64,000 nt of DNA, taken from NCBI GenBank assembly GCA_013180625.2, contig SNVD02009198.1, positions 301,711 to 365,710 on the forward strand. Direction: 5' to 3'. The stretch's first letter is position 1. Each line of letters opens with the position of its first letter. Below, in pieces: positions 38,133-50,675 of this stretch. The notes beneath the pieces are model-generated. The model made no database searches. It saw only the letters and a program-made list of their open reading frames with translations, and was not told the origin of the DNA. The translations under genes and the position numbers were made by a program. The stretch is from Boswellia sacra (taxonomy: Eukaryota; Streptophyta; Magnoliopsida; Sapindales; Burseraceae).

Positions 38133-39967
38133 CACAACTCTAATGCCGGCTATATATGCATGAATGAATTAATTGTGGAAGCACACAACATCTGAAGAGT
38201 GACGTTGTATGCCACGTTCACCCAAATATTTTTTTAATTGTGGCTATACAAGACATAGGCTTATTTAGTTTGCCCAAATAAAGACAAGTCTCTCATTGAT
38301 TGCATTTGGTTAAGAAATGTTTGACTGTAGCTATAGGAACAAGTTTTCTCTAGAATGCATGTTGTGATGCTCCATATGTTTCACATGTTGATGAAATCTA
38401 TTTTTAGAAAGTGATGTTAGCCATCTTGAATGTACAATATTTGTTCAAAGGATATAGAGATTGGGTAAAATAATTTAACGAAATCATCAAAATTAATCAA
38501 GAAGTTTCGATGATCTGCAACGTAGTTAGTTTAATATAACGTATAATTTTGTGTCGTTATATTCACATATCCTTGGTGGAAGTACTGTTTTTCTGATTAT
38601 GTTATTGCCTTGGTAAATATTATCATTTAATTAAACATAGTATATGTTATTCATTGAATAAAATCTTATAACATATATATGTGTTTTTTTTTAACTAATG
38701 TCAATGGTTGGTTAGTACACGATCTAGAAATTATATATTAGAACGAAGTAAACATGTATGTGATGAAATTTTATTGGAAGTGTACATATTATGTCATATA
38801 TATACTCATTTTGATTAAGACTTCTCTACAAATTAATGGCTGTTTATTTAATCTGAATTTCTGGCATGTCCAATACATGCATGTCATTATTGTGCATTAC
38901 GTACAGAGTAGTTCAAACATTTATTACCACACACGTGTTGGTATGGTGCTTCAAGACTATTGTATGTCTTATGTACACTTGCCATACCACCTCATTCAGT
39001 TAATGTGGTGTGTCCAATTTGTTGTTCAATATGTGGTGCCACTGATCATAAAGAAATCTCTACTTTCTCTAATATTTAATTTTGTTCTCTCTTCTTTTGA
39101 ACTTCAAAATGGTTCTCTCTCTAGATTTTTCTTTTTCTTTTTTTTTTTTCAATCGGGATCAAGTTAATAAATTTCAGGTCAATTTTTTTTGTTCATAAGC
39201 ACTAGACCTTAAATTCATATTTATATTTGTACAGACAATCTGTTGATAAAAAAAATGTTGTGGTAGATATAAGCAGATGAAATATTAGAATGATTGACGC
39301 TTCAATCCAATGTCACCTTCGGCGTTGCAACATATTTTGAAACCTTAAAAAAGTCAGATTGATTTCATAGATTCCAAGGTGACTTGGAGCTAGTCTTTGT
39401 TTAATAGCACCATCTGGGTTGGATTAACGTCTGAAATTAGAAGAGATTTTGGCGGTGAAAGCTTTGGTTGGCAATGATTGGTGACCACAAGGATAGGTGA
39501 GACAGTGCAAATACGAGAAAAAAGAGGAGAGAGAAATACCATCTAATCAAGAGAAAGTGACAAAGAAATAGAAGCAAAAGTAGGATTCTTACTTAAATGC
39601 CGACTATATAATATATAATACATGGCTAGTTGTTATTGGCACCGTAGAAGGAGCTAAGAAGGGGCGAAAGTCGGCCGTCACCCCTTCTCAATCTTGGAAA
39701 AATTTTGAGAAATTCTTAGTCGCCATTTCTCAGATTTTGGAACATTTTAACGAGTCTTAATAAAACATATATGTTTGATACTTGTTGTGGAACCTCTATG
39801 TGTTAGGAAATTTTCAAAAACGTCCACGGAGATTTAATTACCTTTTGCCCCTCTTAGAGCAAATTTTTGCTTCCATCCCTGATTGGCATGCCTCACCATG
39901 TCAACAAGATGACATGATAAACTTGTCTCACTTAAGTATTTCTCAATTAATAGATTTCTTTTCCATT
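38133..39967. other. Intergenic interval with no supported gene
   Basis: The plus-strand frame at 38754-39167 has biased, Tyr/Phe-rich composition from AT-rich DNA and no motif. A poly-T run lies near 39130-39150. Nothing else is supported. Confidence 0.55.
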
Positions 39968-40108
39968 TCTAGTTTGTGCAAGCGCCTGATTAGACGAAGA
40001 AATTTACCGTCTAAATTCCTCTTTCATTACATAACTTCCAATTCTAGTTTGTGCAGCTTATTATATCAACCACTTTACCATTTAAATTCGTCTTTCATTT
40101 TATATATA
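39968..40108 (+). promoter_or_regulatory. Decayed promoter of the BBE-like pseudogene
   Basis: Carries the same duplicated ~70-bp block (about 39968-40030 and 40041-40100) as the two intact genes. The TATA position reads TATATATA (40101-40108) instead of TATAAATA. It sits 66 bp before the pseudogene's ATG. Confidence 0.6.
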
Positions 40109-40173
40109 CTTCAAACAAGTAGTCCACAAATTGAAACAACTCTCATCAAAGAAGCAGTGTTTCTCATACAATT

Positions 40174-41769
<1,596 letters not shown>

Positions 41770-42508
41770 TCAACAAGGGAGGCTTAAACATGGCTCATGT
41801 TATGTTGCTTCCAAAGATGATTTTAAAATTCATTTTGTTTGCGCCGGCCTTGTCAAATGAGTAAAATTTCATTTTCTCGGATATGAAAGATTGTTGAAAA
41901 TGTTACAGCATGTTGTGCTTATTCAAGTTGTTATCACAGTGTGTTGCAAAATTTGTATTCTCTTCATATTGCTGCCGGTTTGAGATCTGGATGGAGGTAT
42001 ATGTTTGATTGACAATCTGGATATGATTCTTTGCTTTTTGAGGATAGTAAAAGATACTCGAATATAATCATGAAAATCAATTCCACTTTTTTTAGGATTA
42101 AGTTGTAGGTTATGATTTTCTATTTTAAATTCTGTTCCAAAACATTATGCTGTATCATCATATTTGGAAATTATTTTTGATTCCAAATCAGATACCCCTT
42201 AAATGATCTTCCTATATGATCCTCCTTATATGTATGTCCAAACTCTCACAACTCACATCCTCCCATATTTGTTTAAAATATTATCTAATAAGTTTCGATT
42301 AAAACTCAGTGGAGCTCAAAACACGAGAGAATTGGTCCTGTATTCTAACTTTGCTTATTGGCGGCTTTTGGCCGGCAGAACTTAATCACCATGAAGCTTA
42401 TCTTTTAACAAAATCCTCCGACATGAAGGGAAGCACTACACCTTGCTTCATATATACGAACACTTGATAAGAGATTTACTGCACGAAACAAGTAGGCATA
42501 CAGAGGAC
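41770..42508. other. Interval between BBE pseudogene and OMT remnant
   Basis: AT-rich with no supported coding. The 3' flank of the pseudogene does not align with the shared 3' flank of the two intact BBE genes, and no family-A MITE is visible here. Confidence 0.5.
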
Positions 42509-42829
42509 ATGGGTTCTGTTGCTAAGCAAGTTGCAGCTTCCTCAAATGTAGATTATGAGGCATCTCTTGATGCAATGCTTTTTGGCAACTCTATTGTCTT
42601 CCCCATGGTCCTTAATGCAGCTATTGAGCTCGACCTATTCTCTATCATCGATAAAGCGGGTCCCGACGCTCACATTTCAGCTGCTGAGAACCCCAGAGGC
42701 CCTTCTATGCTTGATCGCATGCTGCGTTTGTTCGTTAGCAATTCACTCCTTACTTCCTGTTTGCACACTCTTCAAGATAGCAGAGTTGAGAATTTTTATG
42801 CTATTGAAAGCAGTTTTGATCATCACTAA
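42509..42829 (+). pseudogene. O-methyltransferase (COMT-type) N-terminal fragment
   Basis: The frame beginning MGSVAKQVAASS matches the N-terminal dimerisation domain of plant caffeic-acid-type, SAM-dependent O-methyltransferases: AMLFGNSIVFPMVLNAAIEL, LFSIIDKAGPDA, then PSMLDRMLRL and SRVENFYAIE. It stops at 42829 after 106 residues, whereas family members are about 360 aa. No SAM-binding Rossmann domain follows in any frame. A segment between the Ser-Ala-Ala-Glu and Pro-Ser-Met parts is also shorter than usual. I call it a truncated gene remnant. Expression as a dimerisation-only protein is conceivable but unsupported. Confidence 0.82.
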
Positions 42830-43397
42830 AATCACAACTTCAATTGACTCTTCAATGCAAAATGCAAAGAACTAATTGTTGCTCTGAGCGCACACATATT
42901 TTGCTGCTTGTGCCCTTAATGCATTTTTAGAACAATCGGAAGTTAAAATTTCATATAATAAATTCTTCCTATATTTATTGATGTAGCATTAATCTATGCA
43001 TCAAATGTTGCATTAATCGTGGTCAATGGCATTTGCATTTTTTGAGGCTCCATAAACAACAGTTTCCTCCTTAAAGTTTCTTAAAATAAGAATTATTTTT
43101 TAACTGTCATCCATAATGAAAATTTTATTTTATTCTTAAATATAGAACTAAAAACTTAAATAAAACGTCAAAATATGAAATTATGGAGTGTTTATATACA
43201 TTTCTTAAATGTTGTGGAGGAAACGTATTCAATGAATTAAACCCCGAGGGCTGACTGTATCTATGATTTGAATATAAATAAAATTCCATTTCTTCACTGG
43301 ATTATATTCCATTTCTAGTTTGTAAAGCAACTCATTACCGAGAAAGTATCACATCATTAATCAATATAACTTTTTTTTTTTAAGGATCAATTCCACA
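42830..43397. other. Interval with an isolated BBE promoter remnant
   Basis: About 43240-43345 resembles the upstream promoter of the BBE-like genes ('tttcttcactgga-ttattccatttctagtttgt'). It is separated from the working promoter of gene 2 by a MITE, and no coding sequence follows it directly. Confidence 0.5.
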
Positions 43398-43963
43398 AAA
43401 TTCCTTTAAGGTTTGCTGAAATCTTACGTGACCACCTCTGACTCTGAAAATATCACAGATCTCATTTCTTCGATAAGAACTCTTAAAAATTCTATTAATA
43501 TAATATTAATTTTTCATAAATTACCCTTAATTGACTATTAAAAATAACTAAAAATTTAAAATAAGAAATAAAAATAAAACTCAAAATTTATTGATAGTTT
43601 TCCTTCAAGCCACTATCCAAAGAAGTCTTAAAAAATTACTATCACAATAAATGATATGTAAATTTAAAATAATTTATTAAAAAATCGCATTAAAATCTTG
43701 AAATAAAAAAATTTGTTGTATTTACACATGTACCAAAATTATTTTATAAAGTTTAAATCTTTCAAGGCAATTTCTTTATTTTTCTATATTTAGTTTTTAA
43801 TTTTTAGAATTTAGAATTTTGTTAATAGCTAATTAGGGGTAATTTAGAAAAATTATATTTTTCTGATAGAATTATTAACGGTTCTTAATGGAGAAGGGAG
43901 GTATGTCAGATTTTCAGAACCAGAGGTGATCATGTATGATTTCAGCAAACCTAAAAAAAATTT
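43398..43963. mobile_element. MITE with ~100-bp TIRs in the BBE-like 2 upstream region
   Basis: The left arm begins 'aaattcctttaaggtttg' and the reverse complement of the right arm begins 'aaattttttttaggtttg'. Both continue with 'ctgaaatc-tac-tga-cacctctg-ttctgaaaat'. TIRs extend ~100 bp; total length is about 566 bp; the centre is AT-rich and non-coding. Its right end lies about 330 bp before the start of BBE-like gene 2. The TIR sequence differs from the MITE at 11865-12265, though both have long arms. Confidence 0.8.
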
Positions 43964-44089
43964 ATTTTCATTTTCTCCCGACTTAATGAAATTTTATCAA
44001 CCCAATTTTTATATAGTTGATTGCATGAGATAGTTGTACAACATTACTTATTAAAAAATTTCCTTTCTTCGCTTAATTAATTATTTCCA

Positions 44090-44231
44090 TTTCTGGCTTG
44101 TGCAAGCGCCTGATCGATCAATAAATTTACCATCTAAATTCTTCATTCATTTCATGACATCCAATTCTAGTGTGTGCAGCTTATTAGACAAACCAATTTA
44201 CCATTTAAATTCCTATTTCACTCTATAAATA
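44090..44231 (+). promoter_or_regulatory. Proximal promoter of BBE-like gene 2
   Basis: TATAAATA at 44224-44231 lies 62 bp before the ATG. Two imperfect ~70-bp blocks (about 44090-44152 and 44165-44223) share 'ttct-g-ttgtgca', 'tta-a-aaa' and 'aatttaccat-taaattc'. Confidence 0.7.
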
Positions 44232-44293
44232 CTTCAAAGAAGTCCACAAATTGAAACAACTCTCATCAGAGAAGCAGCGTTTCTCATACAATT

Positions 44294-45892
44294 ATGAAGA
44301 ATTTTAACTCTCATATGCTTTCTGCAGCTTCAATAATATTTTTGCTTTCAATTTCATGGGCAGCTGCAGATCATCATGCTCTTGACATGTTTCTCCAATG
44401 TTTGCCGAATTACACTCAGCCTTCTGCTCCCATCTCTCAGTTCATTTACACCCCCAAAAATTCATCATTTCAGTCTGTTCTGGTGGCATATATTAAAAAT
44501 CGTAGATTTTTGCCTCCTGCAAAGCCAAAACCACTAGCTATCATAGCAGCCAAGCATGAGTCCCATGTCCAGGCAACTGTCCTTTGTGCCAAATATCATG
44601 GCTTGCAGATCAGAATCAGGAGTGGAGGTCATGATTACGAGGCCCTTTCCTATTCATCAGATGTCCCGTTTGTGATTCTTGACATGTTCAACCTAAGATC
44701 AATTGATATCAACATTGTAAATGAAACTGCTTTGGTTCAAGCCGGGGCTACACTTGGTGAACTTTATTATAAAATTGCCAATGCAAGCAAACTGCTTGGC
44801 TTCCCAGCCGGGGTCTGCCCTACCGTTGGCATTGGTGGGCACATTAGCGGAGGTGGCTACGGGAACATGATGAGAAAATATGGCCTCTCAGTGGACAATG
44901 TTATTGATGCAAAACTAGTTGATGTCAATGGCAAAATCCTGAACAGAAAGGCAATGGGAGAGGATCTCTTTTGGGCCATTCGAGGCGGCGGAGGAGCAAG
45001 CTTCGGAGTCATCCTTGCATGGACAATCAAGCTGGTTCCTGTTCCAGAAACAGTCACTGTTTTCAAGATAAATAAGACACTTGAGCAAGGTGCAATTGAT
45101 GTTGTTCTCAGGTGGCAAGAAGTCGCATACAAGCTACCCGAAGACATTTTCATTAGGGCAATGCACGAAGTTGTGAATGGAAGCAAGAATGGTGAGAAGA
45201 CCATTTTGGTTGACTTCATTGGTTTCTATCTTGGAAAAGCTGATGATCTTATTCCATTGCTAAATCAAAGCTTTCCTGAATTGGGATTGACTCTGAAGGA
45301 CTGCCATGAGATGAGTTGGATAGAGTCCAGGTTGTTTTGGGCAGATTTCCCTAATGGAACCTCTATTGATGTATTACTCGATAGGCCGACGCAAGTACAA
45401 TTCTTCTCTAAAAACAAATCCGATTATGTGAAGAAAGTGATTCCAAAGGAGGGTTTGAAAAAAATATGGAAGAAGATGATTGATGTTGGGAGTATGTACA
45501 TGCAATGGAACCCTTATGGGGGAAGAATGAGTGAAATTTCGGAATCCGAAACTCCATTTCCTCATAGAGCAGGAAACCTATACAAGATTCAATATGTTGC
45601 GCTATGGGAGGAAAAGGGAATTGAGGCCAGCCAGCGTTACATAAACAGGTTAAGAGACTTGCATGCATTAATGGCTTCTTATGTCTCCCATGGCCCCAGA
45701 GAGGCATTTATCAACTACAGAGATCTTGACATTGGCAATAATACAAGCAATGAAACAAGCTTCAGAGATGCTAAAATTTATGGGGAAAAGTATTTCAAGG
45801 GAAATTTTCGAAGGCTGGTGGAGGTGAAGTCACAAGTTGACCCTGATAATTTCTTCAAAAATGAGCAAAGTATTCCACCCGAATATATGTAG
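44294..45892 (+). CDS. Berberine bridge enzyme-like FAD oxidoreductase 2 (intronless, 532 aa)
   Basis: Close paralogue of gene 1, with the same role and location expected (secreted bicovalent flavoprotein oxidase). The signal peptide covers about residues 1-25 (MKNFNSHMLS ... SWAAAD). C36/C98, H113 in SGGHDYE and C175 in [18 protein letters not shown] are all kept, so the enzyme should bind FAD normally. The substrate-domain motif PYGGRMSEI and the C-terminal NYRDLDIG and DPDNFF motifs are intact. Changes from gene 1 are scattered and lack frame damage, which suggests continued selection. The TATA box and the paired promoter blocks are conserved. A MITE upstream and a MITE plus a Tat retrotransposon downstream surround it. 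The substrate is unknown; family members include alkaloid-, cannabinoid- and oligosaccharide-oxidising enzymes. Confidence 0.93.
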   Translation: MKNFNSHMLSAASIIFLLSISWAAADHHALDMFLQCLPNYTQPSAPISQFIYTPKNSSFQSVLVAYIKNRRFLPPAKPKPLAIIAAKHESHVQATVLCAKYHGLQIRIRSGGHDYEALSYSSDVPFVILDMFNLRSIDINIVNETALVQAGATLGELYYKIANASKLLGFPAGVCPTVGIGGHISGGGYGNMMRKYGLSVDNVIDAKLVDVNGKILNRKAMGEDLFWAIRGGGGASFGVILAWTIKLVPVPETVTVFKINKTLEQGAIDVVLRWQEVAYKLPEDIFIRAMHEVVNGSKNGEKTILVDFIGFYLGKADDLIPLLNQSFPELGLTLKDCHEMSWIESRLFWADFPNGTSIDVLLDRPTQVQFFSKNKSDYVKKVIPKEGLKKIWKKMIDVGSMYMQWNPYGGRMSEISESETPFPHRAGNLYKIQYVALWEEKGIEASQRYINRLRDLHALMASYVSHGPREAFINYRDLDIGNNTSNETSFRDAKIYGEKYFKGNFRRLVEVKSQVDPDNFFKNEQSIPPEYM

Positions 45893-46052
45893 TCAATAAA
45901 AAAAGCTTAAAGTACCGAACGAAAAAGAATGGAGAGATAGGATTGGAATTTATTTTAGTAAGAATGTCAAAGACTTATTAGTAATTAGTAATAAAATTGG
46001 CCTTAATATTTATTTCCTAATTAAGATTTCATTTTTATTATTGATCCCAACT

Positions 46053-46223
46053 GAGTAATGTTACATTTATTATCTCACTCATAGAATTTAATTTACTTAA
46101 TTTTGTGATCACTGTATTATCTATTTTAATTAATATAATAACATTTATATATCCAATTACATCATAGTATATAGTTTGTATAGATAAGTTTTTATAAAAC
46201 TTTATAAACATATAGTATTATTC
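46053..46223. mobile_element. Small MITE (family A, copy 3), downstream of BBE-like 2
   Basis: Left end 'gagtaatgttacattta' pairs with the reverse complement of the right end 'gaataatactatatgttta'. Length is about 171 bp. It occupies the same place relative to the gene as copy 2 after BBE-like 1. Its right end is only 8 bp from the Tat element's left LTR. Confidence 0.6.
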
Positions 46224-46231
46224 ATACTTTG

Positions 46232-46613
46232 TGTTATGGCCATAACAATATTGGGCCTCAATTATTTCTAATACAGTAAGCCCATTACTGTAGCCCATTA
46301 TTTGGGCCCGTTATCTGGATCCCACAATGGCCCATCCTGACTCCTATATAAACCCTCCGGATTATTGCTCAAGGTATGCACACTTTTCTAAACTTATTCT
46401 CTCTCTAGATTTCCTTCACTTTTGAGAGCTTATCTCTCCAGGAAATTCTCCCAGAAAATTTCGGAGTGCCGGAAACTGACTTGAGCGTCGGAGGGTCTTC
46501 GCTGGCACCACCGCCGGCACCCCTGACTATTTTCCTTTGCTTGCAGGACTGGACCCGACGTACGACCCGAGCTCCGATCCGCTTCCCGGCCGTCCGGAAA
46601 CCGTGCATCAACA
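46232..46613 (+). repeat. 5' LTR of the Tat element
   Basis: 382 bp, TG...CA. It starts with the perfect 16-bp palindrome TGTTATGGCCATAACA. A TATA box TATATAAA lies at 46345-46352, which fits a transcription start in the LTR. Confidence 0.95.
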
Positions 46614-46615
46614 GT

Positions 46616-46633
46616 TGGCGTCCACAATGGGAA
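46616..46633 (+). promoter_or_regulatory. Primer binding site (Tat element)
   Basis: TGGCGTCCACAATGGGAA starts 3 bp after the LTR. It begins TGG, as expected for pairing with a tRNA CCA end, and resembles the primer sites of other Tat-type elements such as rice RIRE2 (recalled, not checked). The tRNA was not identified here. Confidence 0.65.
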
Positions 46634-47218
46634 TCACCCTTTGCTGAAGATATCCTTAGGGAAAGATACCCATCCGGTTTCCGGATGCCGCAACTTGAGC
46701 TGTACCAAGGGACGATGGACCCCCGAGAGTATTTAGACTCTTTTATTTCTCATATGGAGATACAAGGGGCCTCAGGGGGAATCATGTGTAGAACTTTTTC
46801 TCTTACTCTTGGAAGATCAGCTAAGCAATGGTATAGAAGGTTACCAGCCGCATCCATCTCCAGCTTTGATGAGCTTGCCCGTAGTTTCCTCACGCATTTT
46901 AGCAATATGAAAACGAGGAGTCGACCAGCGCAGAGTCTTCTTTCAATCAAGCAGGGTCGTAATGAATCCCTCCGTGCATTTTTAGACAGATATCAGCGGG
47001 AGGTTGCCCGAGTGGATCTATTTCATGATGGTTACGCTATGCAAGGCTTGGTTCAAGGAATCAGAGGGGAGCTCCCTCTAGCATGGGAATTCTCCGTCAA
47101 CCTCCCACGTACGTATCAAGAAGCATTAGCAAGGGTCTCTAGTCACGCTGATGCAGAGGAAATTTTTCAAGCAAATTACCCTGGACAGACTCCGGTGGTA
47201 CCAATTTCTCGCGTATAG
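46617..47218 (+). pseudogene. Tat element gag (capsid-like part)
   Basis: The frame encodes a plant gag domain: PFAEDILRERYPSGF, then QLELYQGTMDPREYL, LGRSAKQWYRRLP and RAFLDRYQREVARV. It has no ATG at its beginning; the open frame runs in from the LTR. It ends at a TAG (47216-47218) just after a frameshift near 47205, because the following gag sequence continues in another frame. Gag would form the virus-like particle. Confidence 0.85.
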
Positions 47219-48354
47219 ATAGACGTCCGTATGATAATAGAGGGGAACCTCATGATAGAAATCGTAGATCAGTTCCGGATCGACGTTCTGCACGAGACAC
47301 AGTCAGAAATGATCGCTTTCTGTTACAAGGGTCATCCACCCGACCCCGCCAAGAGCATCATGATCGACCTCAGGAGGAGCACCGTACATTCACGTTGCTT
47401 AATATGCCACAGCAGGATATCCTGAAGGAAATCAAGGATAAAGGTCTACTGAAAGAACCTGCCCCCTTACGGTCAAATCCAAAAACAAGAGACAAAAGAA
47501 AGTTTTGTCATTTCCACCAGGCTCATGGTCATAATACTGCAGATTGCTTCGAACTGAGGAGACAAATCGAGGGTCTTATCAAGGATGGCCAGCTACAAGA
47601 ATACATTTATCGGCCCCCTGAACCATCCAACAAGAGTGACAAAGGGAATGAACCATTAGAAGAAGTAGCCACAATTTTTGGGGGAGTAGTGGCTGGTTCA
47701 AGTTCCCAAGCCCGAAGGCACCTAGCTAGGCAAGCAAGATATGACCTCCCTCGCCACGAAATCAACTTGACAGCCTCTTCCACCAATGTAGGAGATCATG
47801 ATGTTATCTCCTTTTCATCACAAGATGCGCAGGGTATCCATCATCCACATTGTGATGCCTTGGTCCTTACAGTGATAGTGGCCAATAAGAGGCTACGAAG
47901 AGTGTTGATTGACAACGGGAGCTCGGCTGACATAATGTCGTTGGATGCATTCGATCGATTGGGTCTCAATCGTAGAGATATGAGTGGCATCCAAACTTCT
48001 TTGATGAGATTTGCTGGATGAAAGGTTATTCCCGAGGGAGTAATCTCGTTACCTGTAACCTTGGGAGAAGGCTCCATACAGACAACCAGGATGGTGAATT
48101 TTCTCGTGGTAGATCATCCGGGAGTTTATAACGCCATCCTTGGTCGGCCATCACTCTACGACTTCAAGGCCGTGATGGGTGTCTATCATCATGTCCTGAA
48201 ATTTCCAACACCTTTAGGGATAGGAGAAGTAAGAGGTGAACAACGAACTTCTCGGGAATGCTACAACATGGCTTTCAAAGAGAAGGCACATAAGCTATAG
48301 ATGATTCGTGGAGAGCCTTCCGAGGGGATAGAAGGTTTGGATCCACGGGATTAA
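47206..48354 (+). pseudogene. Tat element gag C-terminus and aspartic protease
   Basis: Continues gag in a shifted frame: a basic Arg-rich segment, then a zinc-knuckle-like motif CHFHQAHGHNTADC near 47505-47550. The protease follows, with active-site motif LIDNGSSADI (near 47908) and the later flap/hairpin region (VYNAILGRPSLYDF). In-frame stops at 48019-48021, 48298-48300 and 48352-48354 break it. The protease would process the polyprotein. Confidence 0.82.
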
Positions 48355-50675
48355 GAGAAAGGGGAGGCTGTAGCTCCAATAGAAGGGATGGCTGACGTCC
48401 CCGTTTGCTTGAATGATCCGGAGAAGACAGTAAAGGTGGGTGAGAATCTTCCTCTACCAATCAAGGATAGGTTGATTGGTTTTCTTCGAGAGTACAATGA
48501 CGTTTTTGCATGGTCTCACGAAGATATGCCTGGTATAGACCCGAATATAGCTGTCCACCGCCTTAATGTCAACCCTGGAGCTCAACCCGTTCGACAAAAG
48601 AGGAGGCACCAAGCCTCAGAGCGTTCAGAGGCGATTGCCTTAGAAGTGAGCAAACTCTTGACAAGTGGAATCATTCGGGAGGTAAACTACCCCGAATGGC
48701 TCTCTAATGTTGTGTTGGTGAAGAAAGCCAATGGAAAATGGCGTGTTTGCATCGACTTCAAAGACTTGAACAAGCATTGTCCAAAAGACAGTTTTCCACT
48801 GCCCAGGATAGATCAATTAGTTGATGCAACAGCTGGCCACCAACTACTAAGCTTCATGGATGCTTATTCTGGTTATAACCAGATTCCCATGTATTCAAAG
48901 GATGAAGAAAAAACAGCCTTCATCACTGATAGAGGGTTATACTGTTACGGATGATGCCGTTCGGATTGAAAAATGCTGGAGCAACTTACCAACGGTTGGT
49001 AAACTCCATGTTTGCTCCTCTCCTAGAAAAGACAATGGAAGTTTATGTGGATGATATGCTCACCAAAAGCATGGATGCTAGATCCCACGTAGACGACCTC
49101 CGAACAACTTTTGACATCCTCCGGAAGCATGATATGAAGCTGAATCCCACCAAATGTGCCTTTGGGGTATCCTCTGGGAAGTTCTTAGGATTCATTGTCA
49201 CCCAAAGGGGGATAGAAGCTAATCCTGAAAAAATCCAAGCACTTATGCGGCTGGAGTCTCCTAAAACTCCAAAGGATATACAAGTCCTCACTGGACGACT
49301 GGTCGCCCTGAATCGCTTTATTTCTAGGGCGACTGACAAATGTCACCCTTTCTTCAAAGCGTTACGGAAGTGCAAACAATTTGAATGGACAAATGAGTGT
49401 GAGAATGCTTTTCTACAGCTGAAGAAGTACTTAGGTTCTCCTCCTCTCCTCTCCAAACCAATTTTGGGGGAACCACTCTTTCTGTATCTAGCAGTCTCTG
49501 CATGCGCAGTAAGTGCAGCTCTTGTCCGTGAAGATCAGGGAATTCAGAGGCCGGTCTTTTATGTGAGTAAGGCCTTGACAGAAGTCGAGGGTAGATACCC
49601 TCCTATGGAGAAGCTGGCTCTCGCCTTAGTTGTTGTGGCACGGAAGCTTCGCCCATATTTTCAAGCACATACTGTCATAGTCCCAACTGATCACCCTTTA
49701 CGAAAAATACTCTATCGCCCAGAGCTTTCCGGAAGACTTGTCAAGTGGTCCATTGAGTTGGGAGAGTTTGACATACACTATGTTGCAAGGCCATCAATCA
49801 AAGGGCAAGTAATCGCTGACTTCATTGCCGAATTTTCAAGTAGTGTAGATAAGGAGGATGAAGAAGCCAATACAGGGTCACATGATCTACCTGTGTCCAT
49901 GGGAATCGATCCACAGAAGGCATGGATCTTGTTCGTAGATGGGTCAGCTAACAAGATTGGTAGTGGAGCTGGCTTGATTCTGTCAACCCCGGATGGAGTA
50001 GAGGTAGCTGTGGCACTGCGTTTCAATTTTAAAGCCACAAACAATGTCGCAGAGTATGAAGCTCTCATTGGAGGACTTAGGCTGGCCGTTGCCTTGGGAG
50101 TAGGAGAGATCGTCATCCACAGCAATTCCCAACTTGTGGTTAACCAAATCCGTAGAGACTATCAAGCAAAAGGCTCTACCATGATAGCTTACTCGGGTAG
50201 AGTTAACTCCCTTCTGCGCGGTTTTAAAGGTTTCGATATTGTAAGAGTCCCGAGGGTGGAGAATTCAAGGGTTGACAGTTTAGCCAGAATTACTTCAGGT
50301 ATAGATCCCCTTCTACCGACCGCCTATCACATGATCGTTCTAGAATCTCCAAGCATATCACAACATGAGCTTCCGCCAGAGAAAACGATGACCATAAACG
50401 GTAGCCCTTGCTGGATGGACCCCATCATAAAGTTCTTAGAAAAGGGGGAACTTCTAGCTAACCGAAATGAGGCGATCAAGGTAAGAGGGAGAGCGTCAAG
50501 GTACACTATGGTCAATGGTGTTCTTTACAAAAGAGGGTTCAGCCTTCCTCTTTTAAAATATCTTCGCCCAGAAGAAGCTGATTATATTCTCAGAAAAATC
50601 CACGAGGGGATATGTGGTAACCATTCTGGTGGTCGGTCTCTAACTCATAAGTGTATCAGGCAAGGATACTATTAG
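48355..50675 (+). pseudogene. Tat element reverse transcriptase and two RNase H domains
   Basis: RT motifs in order: WRVCIDFKDLNKHCP, FMDAYSGYNQI, then after a one-base frameshift near 48949 MMPFGLKNAGATYQ and the catalytic VYVDDM (the YVDD box, 49043). RNase H follows (SACAVSAALVRE ... TDHPLRKIL). A second RNase H-like domain starts near 49923 (ILFVDGSANKIGSGAGLIL, NNVAEYEALIGGL), the archaeal-type domain found in Tat-lineage elements. A TAG at 50673-50675 ends the frame just inside the integrase zinc finger. Confidence 0.88.

Noticed and set aside
38754..39167. 137-aa plus-strand ORF
   Set aside because: Composition is typical of AT-rich DNA, with no motif, promoter or conserved neighbour.
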